Assembly (NCBI RefSeq): GCF_020782245.1
Contig: NZ_JAJGNP010000004.1
Span: 62,001-126,000, forward strand
Direction of reading: 5' to 3'
Length of the DNA: 64,000 nt
From: Sphingobium soli
GTDB lineage: Bacteria; Pseudomonadota; Alphaproteobacteria; Sphingomonadales; Sphingomonadaceae
The notes beneath the pieces are model-generated. The model ran no database searches. It saw nothing but the letters and a program-made list of their open reading frames with translations, and was not told where the DNA came from. This document shows positions 43,707-52,525 of the stretch, piece after piece. The position numbers and the translations under genes were made by a program. How positions within the stretch are numbered: position 1 is the stretch's first letter; every line of letters begins with the position of its first letter.

Positions 43707-45002
43707 TTAATCCTCTAATATTTGGCTGTGCTTTGCCGTGTCGCGCATGCACACATAGACGGCCAGCGATATGGCGATCATGATGCTGACATAGATGTAG
43801 AATGCTTCCTCCATGCCAGCCTGTTTGAACCACAAGGCGACGAATTCGGCCGTGCCGCCGAACAGCGTATTGGCCAAGGCATAAGGCAGCGCCACCCCCA
43901 GCGCGCGGATATGCGCGGGAAAAAGCTCAGCCTTCACCACAGCGTTGATCGACGTATAGCCGGTAACGATCAGCAGCCCCGCCATGACCAGCAATCCGGC
44001 AACCATCGGATCGGTCGTTTGCGCAAGCGTGGAAAAAATCGGATAGGTGCATATCACACCAAGCACGCCAAAGCTGATCATCAGCGGCTTGCGACCGATG
44101 CGGTCCGACACTGCCCCCGCGAACGGCTGAAGCAACATGAACAGGAACAACGTCACTGCATTGATCTGAGACGCGGCCTCGCGGGTCAGGCCGCTGGTGT
44201 TCACCAGAAATTTCTGCATGTAGATGCTGTAGGCATAGAAGGCGATCGTCCCGCCAGCCGTTAGCATCATCACCGTCATCGTCTCGCGCGGATGGCGTGT
44301 GATCAATTCGACGAAGCCAGACTTGGGCGCGCCCTCGGCCTTGGCATTGGCAAAGCTTTGCGTTTCCGACAGGCCCCGTCGCAGCCAGAAGACGATAATC
44401 GCCAGTGCGCCACCGATGAAAAAGGGTATCCGCCAGCCCCAGGAATCGAGTTGCTCCACCGTCAGGCTGGCCTGTAGGATCAGCAGCACGCAAATCGCCA
44501 CCAGCTGCCCGGCAATCAACGTCACATATTGGAAGCTGGAAAAGAAACCCCGGCGATTTCGACCGGCCATTTCCGATAGATAGGTCGCGCTTGCGCCATA
44601 TTCGCCACCGATCGAAAGCCCCTGCATCAACCGGGCAAGCACCAGCAGAATCGGCGCGGCAACGCCGATCGTCTCATAACCTGGCGTCACGCCGATCAGC
44701 AGAGACCCGGCGCACATCAGCGCCACGGACAAGGTCAAGCCGCTTTTGCGGCCATGGCGGTCGGCATAGACGCCCATCAGCCAGGCGCCGATCGGCCGCA
44801 TCAGAAATCCGACCGCGAAAATGCCCGCCGCACTCAGCAATTGCGCCGTGCGATCCTCACTGGGGAAGAAATGCGGCGCGAAATAGAGCGTGAAGGCGGA
44901 ATAGGCATACCAATCATACCATTCGACCAGATTCCCGGTGGATCCGCCGATAATCGCCTTCAGCCTCTGGCGCTGACTGGGTGCTGCATGGCTCTCCGTC
45001 AT
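43707..45002 (-). CDS. MHS-family MFS transporter (KgtP/ProP-like)
   Basis: This 12-helix symporter of the metabolite:H+ symporter family has GGSTGNLVEWYDWYAYSAFTLYFAP, the typical start of KgtP/ProP-like proteins, GVYADRHGRKSGLTLSV and RLMQGLSIGGEYGASATYLSEMA. Known members move alpha-ketoglutarate, citrate, proline or betaine; the substrate here cannot be told. The start overlaps the stop of the protease gene as ATGA, so it is the last gene of the run. Confidence 0.88.
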   Translation of the reverse strand: MTESHAAPSQRQRLKAIIGGSTGNLVEWYDWYAYSAFTLYFAPHFFPSEDRTAQLLSAAGIFAVGFLMRPIGAWLMGVYADRHGRKSGLTLSVALMCAGSLLIGVTPGYETIGVAAPILLVLARLMQGLSIGGEYGASATYLSEMAGRNRRGFFSSFQYVTLIAGQLVAICVLLILQASLTVEQLDSWGWRIPFFIGGALAIIVFWLRRGLSETQSFANAKAEGAPKSGFVELITRHPRETMTVMMLTAGGTIAFYAYSIYMQKFLVNTSGLTREAASQINAVTLFLFMLLQPFAGAVSDRIGRKPLMISFGVLGVICTYPIFSTLAQTTDPMVAGLLVMAGLLIVTGYTSINAVVKAELFPAHIRALGVALPYALANTLFGGTAEFVALWFKQAGMEEAFYIYVSIMIAISLAVYVCMRDTAKHSQILED

Positions 45003-45628
45003 GGCGTCAGCACCATTTCGCCATCCTGCACACCCCAACTTTTGAGGCGCGAAAGCATGTTCATCCCGATGACATTGACATCACCAAATGCGGGCGAGAC
45101 CACGACTGGCAGATCGCTCGCGCGGATCGGCCCGATGGCGAGGGTCGCGACATTGGATCGCCGCGCCTCCACCCGACCATTGGCGGTCGTCATGATAACA
45201 CCCGGCGCGCCTAAATCATAATTCAGCCCGGACGCCTGGGCACTGGATTCCGATAAGGCCGTGATGGTCGCGCCACTGTCGATAAGAAAGCGCGCCGGCG
45301 CGCCGTTTATCCGGCCTTCGACCCAATAATGCCCGTCTGGCGCAACCGGGATCCGCAGTCTCTGGCCCTCCGTCAGCGCCTGCGGCATGGCGGCAGGCGC
45401 ATCGGCTGGAGTAGCTACCCCCCCCTCCTCCGCCCAGCGGCCGGTGAGATACCCGCTATCCTGCGCAAATTTGAACAGGCCGAGCAATGCCGCAAAGATT
45501 GCGACCCACAGCAACGCCATGCGCCACAAGCTGCTCCACGCGAGCCGCCGTCCAACCAGCGCCGAGCCGACGAGCACCAGCGCCAGCAGATACCAGATGC
45601 TCGAAGCCGCCTGACCCGTCCCGTCCAT
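44999..45628 (-). CDS. Retropepsin-like aspartic protease, membrane anchored
   Basis: The 209-residue protein has two N-terminal transmembrane segments (SIWYLLALVLVGSALVG and MALLWVAIFAALLGLFKFA) and a clan-AA aspartic protease domain with FLIDSGATITALS, where DSG is the catalytic triad, and VNVIGMNMLSRL near the end. This fits the TIGR02281-type family. The start overlaps the MBL gene stop by one base (TGATG). Confidence 0.85.
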   Translation of the reverse strand: MDGTGQAASSIWYLLALVLVGSALVGRRLAWSSLWRMALLWVAIFAALLGLFKFAQDSGYLTGRWAEEGGVATPADAPAAMPQALTEGQRLRIPVAPDGHYWVEGRINGAPARFLIDSGATITALSESSAQASGLNYDLGAPGVIMTTANGRVEARRSNVATLAIGPIRASDLPVVVSPAFGDVNVIGMNMLSRLKSWGVQDGEMVLTP

Positions 45629-46419
45629 CAGTTCTCCCGCACATTTTTGCCCAAATCTGCCACCAGCCCGTCGTAACCGGGTTCCACGCCCCGGGGCAGT
45701 GTATGGCAAAGCGTGGCATAGTCCATGCTTTGGTCCATATGCGTCAGGATCGCCCGTCCCGGCCGCGCCGCCGCGATGCCTTCCAGCGTCATGGCCAGGT
45801 GCGGGTGGGTAGGATGCGGCTTTTCGCGCAGCGCATCCACAACCCAGATGTCCACTTGATCATATAAAGCCAGCATTTCGGGTGTTATGACATGAAAATC
45901 CGTCGCATAGCCGATGGACTTTCCATCATGACTGAACCGAAAGCCGGTTGAATAGATAGCACCATGGGGCTGATCGACGCAGGAGATGTCGATGTCGCCG
46001 ATCTGCAATGAATCATGCAGCGGGCACGCGGCGATGGTCGGGTGATAGCCTTGCCGCCCCTCGAACGCATAGGCGAACCGCTGCTTCAGTAATTTCAGCG
46101 TCTGCGCGCGGGCATAGCCGGGCACCGGCGTTCCACGATGATGATAAAGCTGCCGCACATCGTCCAGCCCGTGGCAATGATCGGCATGATCATGCGTCCA
46201 CAGGATCGCGTCGATATGCGCGACATCCGCGCTCAGCAATTGCGCCCGCATGTCAGGCGATGTGTCCACCAGAATGCGCGTCGTCGCGCTTTCCACCAGG
46301 ATGGATACCCGAGTGCGCCGGTTTTTCGGCTCGCTGGGGTCACAAATGCCCCAGTCATTGCCGATACGCGGCACGCCTGAAGAGGTGCCGCTACCCAGCA
46401 TGGTCAGCTTCAGGCTCAT
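45628..46419 (-). CDS. MBL-fold metallo-hydrolase (PhnP-like)
   Basis: The 263-residue protein starts MSLKLTMLGSGTSSGVPRIG and has LVDTSPDMRAQLL, WTHDHADHCHGLDDVRQL (the HxHxDH metal motif) and YATDFHV. This is the PhnP/cyclic phosphodiesterase-like branch of the beta-lactamase fold. Next to tatD and metG it is a common conserved gene with no certain substrate. ATGA links it to tatD. Confidence 0.88.
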   Translation of the reverse strand: MSLKLTMLGSGTSSGVPRIGNDWGICDPSEPKNRRTRVSILVESATTRILVDTSPDMRAQLLSADVAHIDAILWTHDHADHCHGLDDVRQLYHHRGTPVPGYARAQTLKLLKQRFAYAFEGRQGYHPTIAACPLHDSLQIGDIDISCVDQPHGAIYSTGFRFSHDGKSIGYATDFHVITPEMLALYDQVDIWVVDALREKPHPTHPHLAMTLEGIAAARPGRAILTHMDQSMDYATLCHTLPRGVEPGYDGLVADLGKNVREN

Positions 46420-47189
46420 GCCACCTTCGAGAAGAGCGTGCGAAAATTGGCGGACGTCGCCGCCGCCAGTTGCTCCACGCTCTCGCCTCGCAACGCCGCC
46501 AGAAAGCGGGCAGTGTCAGCCACATAGGCCGGCTCGCACGGCTTTCCCCGATGTGGCACCGGAGCAAGAAAGGGCGAGTCGGTTTCCACCAGCAATCGGT
46601 TGAGCGGCAATCGCGCCGCCGTTTCCTGCAAATCCCTGGCGCTCTTGAACGTCACGATACCCGATATGCTGATATAGAAGCCCAATGCCATCGCGGCGTC
46701 GGCAAAGGCCCCGCTCGCCGTGAAACAGTGGATGACGCCGCTATAAGGACCCTGCTCCATTTCGTCCCGCATGATGCGGATCGTATCGTCTTCAGCGTCA
46801 CGGGTATGAACGATCAACGGCAGGCCGGTCTCGCGACAGGCGGCAATGTGCGCGCGGAAACTATGTTGCTGCCGCTCCCGGTCGCTATGGTCATAATAAT
46901 AATCGAGTCCCGTTTCCCCAATGCCTACCACGCGCGGGTGCGAAGCGCGCGCCACCAGCTTGGCGGTGTCGACATGGGAATGTTCATCGGCTTCATGCGG
47001 GTGAATGCCGACCGTCGCCCAAACGTCGGGTTCGCGCACCGCCGTGCCCAAAACCGCGTCCCATTCGCTCTCGCGGGTCGCGATGTTGAGCATCAGGTCC
47101 ACGCCGGCCGCCCGCGAACGTTCCAGCACATTCTTCTGATCCTCTATCAAGCCCTTGTAATTGAGATGACAATGGCTGTCGATCAGCAC
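46416..47189 (-). CDS. tatD: TatD-family deoxyribonuclease
   Basis: A metal-dependent TIM-barrel nuclease of 257 residues. Motifs are MLIDSHCHLNYKGL with the first metal His pair, WATVGIHPHEA, VGIGETGLDYYYD, PLIVHTRDA and LVETDSPFLAP. All conserved ligands are visible. It begins 3 bases after the metG stop and is followed by the MBL gene, a usual order (metG-tatD). Confidence 0.94.
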   Translation of the reverse strand: MLIDSHCHLNYKGLIEDQKNVLERSRAAGVDLMLNIATRESEWDAVLGTAVREPDVWATVGIHPHEADEHSHVDTAKLVARASHPRVVGIGETGLDYYYDHSDRERQQHSFRAHIAACRETGLPLIVHTRDAEDDTIRIMRDEMEQGPYSGVIHCFTASGAFADAAMALGFYISISGIVTFKSARDLQETAARLPLNRLLVETDSPFLAPVPHRGKPCEPAYVADTARFLAALRGESVEQLAAATSANFRTLFSKVA

Positions 47190-47192
47190 CGC

Positions 47193-48755
47193 TCAGCCCT
47201 CCGTTTCTACAAGCTCAAGGCGCGGGAACAGCGGCTTGGGCGGGCTTAATGCGAAGCCTGAGGCGCGCAGCGCGGCATAGAAATCGGAGCCGATCAGCTC
47301 ATAGCCGCGCGTATCGGCGTCAATGCCCATCTGGTCCAGCAAAGCGGCCGCGCTTGCAGGAATGACTGGCTGAATCATCACGGCAAGGCTTGCGATGGCC
47401 TCATAAAGGGTGGCAAGCACCGCCTCCATCCGGGCCGGATCGGTCTTGCGCAACGCCCATGGCGCCTGGGCGTCGATATAGGCGTTGCAGGCAAAAACGG
47501 CGCGCATCCACGCTTCGATCGCCACCGAAGGCGCCAGATCGTTCATCGCATCCTGGAATATCCGGCAGGCATCGGCAATACCGCTCAACAGCGCGCTATC
47601 CACCTCCATAGCCGCTGGTTCAGGCAAGCGCCCGTCCAGATTTTTCGCGATGAAGCTCAACGTGCGCTGCGCCAGATTGCCGAAGCTGTTGGCCAGATCG
47701 CTGTTGGACCGGGCAATGATCGCCTCCGCGCTATAGCTGCCATCATTGCCGAACGTCACTTCTGAAAGCAGGAAATAGCGAAGCTGGTCCACGCCGAACC
47801 GGTCCGCCAATTCCATGGGATCTGCGACATTGCCGAGCGACTTCGACATCTTCTCTCCACGATTGAGGAGGAAGCCATGGCCGAATATCTGCTTCGGCAA
47901 GGGCAGCTTCGCGCTCATAAGGAAAGCTGGCCAATAAACGGCATGAAAACGCACGATATCCTTGCCGATGACATGGGTGATATCGCCGCCTTCGGCCCAA
48001 TAGCGCGCCATCCGTTCGGCGTCGTCGGGATAACCGCAGCCAGTCAGATAATTGGTCAGTGCGTCGACCCAGACATACATGACATGCCCGTCGGCATCGG
48101 GCACGCGCACGCCCCAATCGAAACTGGTGCGCGAAATGCTGAGGTCGGACAGCCCGCCTTCGACAAAGCGCATGATCTCGTTGCGGCGGCTTTCGGGCTG
48201 GATGAAATCGGGCTGGCTTTCGTACAGCGCCAACAGCTTGTCCTGATAAGCGGACAGGCGGAAGAACCAGCTTTCCTCGACGGTCCATTCGACCGGGGTG
48301 TTCTGCGGCGACAGCTTCGCGCCACCCTCCCCCTTGATCAATTCCTTCTCATCGTAAAAGGCTTCGTCCCGAACCGAATACCAGCCTTCGTAACGTCCAA
48401 GATACAGGTCGCCATTCGCCTCCATCGCTCGCCAGATCGCCTGGCTGGCGCGATGATGATCGGGTTCGCTCGTGCGGATAAACCGATCATGGCTGATATT
48501 CAGCGCCCCGTTCATCACCTTGAAATAGCCCGCCATTTCATCAGCGAGCGCACGCGGTTCAATGCCTCGCGCGCGCGCCGTCTGCGCCATTTTCAGCCCA
48601 TGCTCATCCGTGCCGGTCTGAAAGAAGACATCGCGTCCCATCATCCGCTGGAACCGCGCGATCGCGTCGGTGGCGATCACTTCATAGGCATGGCCGATAT
48701 GCGGGCGGCCATTGGGATAGGAAATGGCGGTGGTAATGGTGAAGGGTTTCGACAT
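47193..48755 (-). CDS. metG: Methionyl-tRNA synthetase
   Basis: The 520-residue class-I synthetase has the HIGH motif in YPNGRPHIGHAYEV (residues about 13-26) and KMSKSLGN near residue 300. It lacks the zinc knuckle cysteines of the E. coli type, since the connective region reads YSVRDEAFYDE, and lacks the C-terminal tRNA-binding domain. That is the short form. It is 43 bases after holB on the same strand. Confidence 0.96.
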   Translation of the reverse strand: MSKPFTITTAISYPNGRPHIGHAYEVIATDAIARFQRMMGRDVFFQTGTDEHGLKMAQTARARGIEPRALADEMAGYFKVMNGALNISHDRFIRTSEPDHHRASQAIWRAMEANGDLYLGRYEGWYSVRDEAFYDEKELIKGEGGAKLSPQNTPVEWTVEESWFFRLSAYQDKLLALYESQPDFIQPESRRNEIMRFVEGGLSDLSISRTSFDWGVRVPDADGHVMYVWVDALTNYLTGCGYPDDAERMARYWAEGGDITHVIGKDIVRFHAVYWPAFLMSAKLPLPKQIFGHGFLLNRGEKMSKSLGNVADPMELADRFGVDQLRYFLLSEVTFGNDGSYSAEAIIARSNSDLANSFGNLAQRTLSFIAKNLDGRLPEPAAMEVDSALLSGIADACRIFQDAMNDLAPSVAIEAWMRAVFACNAYIDAQAPWALRKTDPARMEAVLATLYEAIASLAVMIQPVIPASAAALLDQMGIDADTRGYELIGSDFYAALRASGFALSPPKPLFPRLELVETEG

Positions 48756-48798
48756 GGCGCTTCCCTAACCGCTGATCGCGCCCGCGCAAAGCCGCTTT

Positions 48799-49767
48799 TC
48801 AGCGCCGGGGCGCGAGCGCCGCGACATGACCGGCCAGTTCGAACACCACGGCGGCGGGATCGAGAGACAGGATCACCGCGCCCCCGGCCAGGTGCCGCGC
48901 CTGCTCCCAAAGATCGAGCGCTTCCCCCAGGGCCGGTCCCTGCCGCTGGCGCGCAGCCTGCGCGATGAAGGCAGGCGCGCGCTCCAGAAAGGCTTCATAG
49001 CGCGCTTTGGCCGATTTGGCCGAAAGCGCCTTGACCAGCGCCAGCCTCTTGCTGTTGCCTTCGTCTGCCCCGGTCGCAAGCTCACCGAGCGCCGTTTCGA
49101 TTTCAGCAAGATTGAGGCCAGCAAAGCGCATCGCCTGACCTGGCGACCCTTCGCCAGCGTGGACCAGGGCCGTCATTTCAACGTCAGACAGGCCCGGCTG
49201 CGCTTCGATCAGCGCCCGTCGCATCGCCGCATCGTTCAGCGCGTCGAACCGCAAGGTCCGGCAGCGCGACCGGATCGTCGGCAGCAAGCGCCCCGGCGCA
49301 TGGCTGACCAACAGGAAAAGCATGTCCGAAGGGGGCTCCTCCAGCGTCTTGAGCAACGCATTGGCCGCCCCGCGCTCCAGGTCGTCAGCGCTGTCGACAA
49401 CCACGATCCGTCGCGGCGACAGCGACGGTGCCGACTGGATCAACCGTTGCAGCCCCCGGACCTGATCGACGCTGATGTTCCGGGCGGTGACGCCATCCTT
49501 TTCGATCGGGGACAACTCGGCATAATCGGGATGCGCCGTCGCTTCGATCAGCCGGCGGATCGGGTGATCCTCCGGCACCGCCAGCCCGTCACCTTCGATA
49601 GCAGGGCCAACCGCGCCCGCAAGCAGCCGCAGCGCCAGAGCGCGCGCGAAGCTCCCCTTGCCGATGCCTTTGGGGCCGGCGAAAATCCAGCCATGGTGCA
49701 TTCGTCCGCTTTGGGCCTGCGCCAACAGCATGCGCGCCTGCGCTTCATGGCCGATGGGCAGAATCAC
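48799..49767 (-). CDS. holB: DNA polymerase III delta' subunit
   Basis: HolB is part of the clamp loader. The 322-residue protein has GPKGIGKGSFARALALRL (P-loop form), SADDLERGAANALLKTLEEPP, and the IRSRCRTLRF motif. I place the start at GTG 49767, which overlaps the tmk stop as GTGA; the open frame upstream has no family likeness. The order tmk-holB-metG is common in alphaproteobacteria. Confidence 0.92.
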   Translation of the reverse strand: MILPIGHEAQARMLLAQAQSGRMHHGWIFAGPKGIGKGSFARALALRLLAGAVGPAIEGDGLAVPEDHPIRRLIEATAHPDYAELSPIEKDGVTARNISVDQVRGLQRLIQSAPSLSPRRIVVVDSADDLERGAANALLKTLEEPPSDMLFLLVSHAPGRLLPTIRSRCRTLRFDALNDAAMRRALIEAQPGLSDVEMTALVHAGEGSPGQAMRFAGLNLAEIETALGELATGADEGNSKRLALVKALSAKSAKARYEAFLERAPAFIAQAARQRQGPALGEALDLWEQARHLAGGAVILSLDPAAVVFELAGHVAALAPRR

Positions 49768-50390
49768 GGTAGCAGGTCGGCCAGAGCGTCTACCAGACGC
49801 TGCGTCACCGCCTCCGTCGTGCCGCTGGCGTCGATAGCGCGGACCCGCTCGCTCTCCTGGGCGGCAAAGCGCGCAAAGGCATCCGCAACGGCATGATGAA
49901 AGCGGCTGTCGCGACCGCCGATCCGATCGACATGATCGCCATCGCGCGCCCTCGCGCGATCGGCCGCCACGGCGTCGGGCAGGGTCAGCACCAATGTGCG
50001 GTCCGGCAGAAAATCGGCGCTGCCGATGCGATGCAGCGCCACTATGTCGCTGTCGCTCAACTCCCCCTGCCCCTGATAGGCGCGACTTGAATCCAAGAAG
50101 CGATCGGATAATACCCACGCGCCGCGCGCGAGTGCCGGGCGGATCGTCTTTTCGATATGATCCGCCCGCGCCGCCGCGAACAGCAACGCTTCGGCGCGCG
50201 GGCTCCATCGGTCCGCGCCACCGGTCAGCAACAAGGTGCGGATGGCCTCCGCCCCGTCGCTGCCGCCCGGCTCGCGGGTTTCGAGCACATCAAGTCCTCG
50301 CTCTCGCAAGGTCCGGGCCAGCGCACGCAGTTGCGTCGACTTGCCCGCACCCTCCCCGCCTTCCAGCGAGATAAACCGGCCGGTCGTCAC
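49764..50390 (-). CDS. tmk: Thymidylate kinase
   Basis: Tmk makes dTDP from dTMP. The 208-residue protein has the P-loop ISLEGGEGAGKSTQLRALA, LETREPGG and LSDRFLDSSRAYQG, all expected motifs. ATGA-type overlaps join it to dacC upstream (stop near 50387) and holB downstream. Confidence 0.96.
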   Translation of the reverse strand: MTTGRFISLEGGEGAGKSTQLRALARTLRERGLDVLETREPGGSDGAEAIRTLLLTGGADRWSPRAEALLFAAARADHIEKTIRPALARGAWVLSDRFLDSSRAYQGQGELSDSDIVALHRIGSADFLPDRTLVLTLPDAVAADRARARDGDHVDRIGGRDSRFHHAVADAFARFAAQESERVRAIDASGTTEAVTQRLVDALADLLP

Positions 50391-51550
50391 CCGAACAGCG
50401 ACTTCAGGCCGTTCCAGAGCCGACCGAAAACGCCTGCCTCGGCAACGTCCTCGCCCGCGACCAGCGGCATGACCTGCGGCGCGGTATCATGGGTCTGGAC
50501 GATAAGCTGTGCGATCTGCTGTCCCTTGGCGATCGGCGCCTTGATCGGACCGGTGTAGACGACCTTGACCTTCACGTCCGCCGAAGCGGTGCGCGGGAGC
50601 GTGACCGCCAGATTCTGCGGCGCGACCAGGGGAACGCTGGTCGCGCTTCCCAACTGCACTTCGGCGGTTTCGACGGTCTGCCCCTTCTTGAACAGCGGCT
50701 GGGCCTTCCACGCCTTGAAGCCCCAATCCATGAAGCGGACAGATTCCTTGATGCGGCCGTTGAAGCTGTTGAGGCCCGCAACCACCATCACCAGTCGGCG
50801 ACCATCCTGCTCGGCCGATCCCGTGAATCCATAGCCGGCCTCTTCGGTATGACCGGTTTTCAGGCCATCGGCGCCCGCGATCTTGCCCAATATGGGATTG
50901 CGATTGGCCTGCTCGATCGCCGAACCGCCCATCGTCTGGCCCCAGGTGAAGGACTTGGTGGCATAGAAACGCTTATAAAGATCGGGCGTCTCCTCGATCG
51001 TCGCCTGGGCGAGCGTGGCCAGATCCTCGGCCGTGACATAGGTCACGCCTTCGTCCGGCCAGCCATTGCTGGTGCCGAAATGGCTGTTCTTGAGGCCCAG
51101 GCGCTTGCCCTCCTCATTCATCAGCGCGACGAAGGCCTGCTCGGTCCCGGCAATACCCTCTGCCAGCACGACGCAGGCGTCATTGCCAGACAGGGTGACG
51201 ATGCCATGCAGCAGATTTTCGACCGACACCTGCTCGCCTGCGGACAGGAACATGGTCGATCCCGCTTTCGGGCCATGCCATTGCTGCCAGGTTTCGGGCC
51301 GCACGGTGAATTTCGTGTCGAGCTTGAGGTCGCCTTTCTGGATCAGGCGAAAGGCGACATGCGCGGTCATCATCTTCGCCATCGACGCGGGCGGAATACG
51401 CGTCTCCCCGCCCTTGTCGTACAACACCGCGCCCGACGACAGGTCCTTCATATAGGCGATCGGCGCTTCGGTCGTGTAAGGCGGCGCGGCCGCGATCACC
51501 GGCTGGGCGACCAACCCGGCGGCCAGGAGCATTGCGAGGGATTTCTTCAT
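50387..51550 (-). CDS. dacC: D-alanyl-D-alanine carboxypeptidase (PBP5/6 type)
   Basis: This enzyme trims the terminal D-Ala of peptidoglycan stems. The 387-residue protein has a signal peptide (KKSLAMLLAAGLVAQPVIAAAP), the catalytic SxxK in PPASMAKMMTAHV, SxN in LSGNDACVVLAEGI and KTG in GLKTGHTEEAG. The C-terminal beta domain and final amphipathic stretch resemble PBP5. The exact dac letter is uncertain. Confidence 0.92.
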   Translation of the reverse strand: MKKSLAMLLAAGLVAQPVIAAAPPYTTEAPIAYMKDLSSGAVLYDKGGETRIPPASMAKMMTAHVAFRLIQKGDLKLDTKFTVRPETWQQWHGPKAGSTMFLSAGEQVSVENLLHGIVTLSGNDACVVLAEGIAGTEQAFVALMNEEGKRLGLKNSHFGTSNGWPDEGVTYVTAEDLATLAQATIEETPDLYKRFYATKSFTWGQTMGGSAIEQANRNPILGKIAGADGLKTGHTEEAGYGFTGSAEQDGRRLVMVVAGLNSFNGRIKESVRFMDWGFKAWKAQPLFKKGQTVETAEVQLGSATSVPLVAPQNLAVTLPRTASADVKVKVVYTGPIKAPIAKGQQIAQLIVQTHDTAPQVMPLVAGEDVAEAGVFGRLWNGLKSLFG

Positions 51551-51598
51551 CGGAACAATTGCCTTCGACTGGATGGATTCGCTTGAAGCGGCCTGAAG

Positions 51599-52525
51599 CT
51601 ATGGCTCGTCCTTAGCCATGATGGGCATATTCGCAAAGCCCTGCGCGGCGGCAGCGCGAACACCGGCCTGCGCTGCCTGCCGGGTGGTATAGGGACCATA
51701 GCGCACGCGCCATAGTCCGCCCTCCTGTTCCACCTGCGCGCCGATCCGCTTCGCCAGCCTTTGGGCATTGGCGCGCGAGGAAAAGGCGCCGACCTGTACA
51801 AAGTAGCGGCCCGACGCCTTTTCCGGCTTAGCCGCCGCCGGCGTCACCGGGGGCGCGGCCGGCTTGAGATCAGCGGGCGCGGGGTCGAACGTCGCGCCGG
51901 GCCTCCCGGACGCTGCCGCTTTGGAGGCCAGCACCTCTTTTTCCGATTGGGTTATAGGCGAGCGGGACGGCTGTAATTTTTCGCGCAGCACCTTGAGCAA
52001 TGCTGGCGGACTTTCCAACCGTTCGGCTGCGCGCTGGTGGGAGCGCAGCGCGACCTGATCCTGACCGGGTGGATTGACGCGCCGCACGCGGACCGCAGCG
52101 GACGGACCGGCAAGCCTCAATTGCGCCATCGCGCCTGGAGACAGGCCAATCAGGCGATCATTGCGCATCGGCCCGCGATCATTCACGCGCGCCAGGATCG
52201 TGCGCCCGCTGTCCAGCGCCGTCACTTCGACATAGCTGGGCAGCGGAAGCGTCTTGTGCGCGGCCGTGATCGCGTCAGCCGCGAAGGCCTCGCCATTGGC
52301 CGTCTTCGCGCCCTGGCTGCCCTCCGCCATCGCGGCGGCATAGCCTACCTCATCATAAGCGGCAGGATCGGCAGGACGGTAAAGCACACCCGCCACATTA
52401 TAGGCTTCGCCCAGCAGGACAGGTTGATCCTCGACCATGGCGGCAGGCTGCGCTTCAGCAATGGCGGCCATCGCGCTGAATGCCGCCGCGATCAGGGCCG
52501 CCAGCGCCTTATTGCTTGACCGCAT
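51599..52525 (-). CDS. rlpA: RlpA-like septal lytic transglycosylase with SPOR domain
   Basis: RlpA cuts naked glycan strands at the septum. The 308-residue protein has a signal peptide (ALAALIAAAFSAMAAIAEA), a double-psi beta-barrel domain with TANGEAFAADAITAAHKTLPLPSYVEV and VNDRGPMRNDRLIGLSPGA, a Pro/Ala-rich linker, and a C-terminal SPOR domain (RYFVQVGAFSSRANAQRLAKRI). The start overlaps the end of mltB by 17 bases. Confidence 0.92.
   Translation of the reverse strand: MRSSNKALAALIAAAFSAMAAIAEAQPAAMVEDQPVLLGEAYNVAGVLYRPADPAAYDEVGYAAAMAEGSQGAKTANGEAFAADAITAAHKTLPLPSYVEVTALDSGRTILARVNDRGPMRNDRLIGLSPGAMAQLRLAGPSAAVRVRRVNPPGQDQVALRSHQRAAERLESPPALLKVLREKLQPSRSPITQSEKEVLASKAAASGRPGATFDPAPADLKPAAPPVTPAAAKPEKASGRYFVQVGAFSSRANAQRLAKRIGAQVEQEGGLWRVRYGPYTTRQAAQAGVRAAAAQGFANMPIMAKDEP

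Noticed and set aside
49768-50208. Long N-terminal extension of HolB
   Set aside because: It is the antiparallel-frame reading of tmk; the P-loop domain begins normally after GTG 49767.
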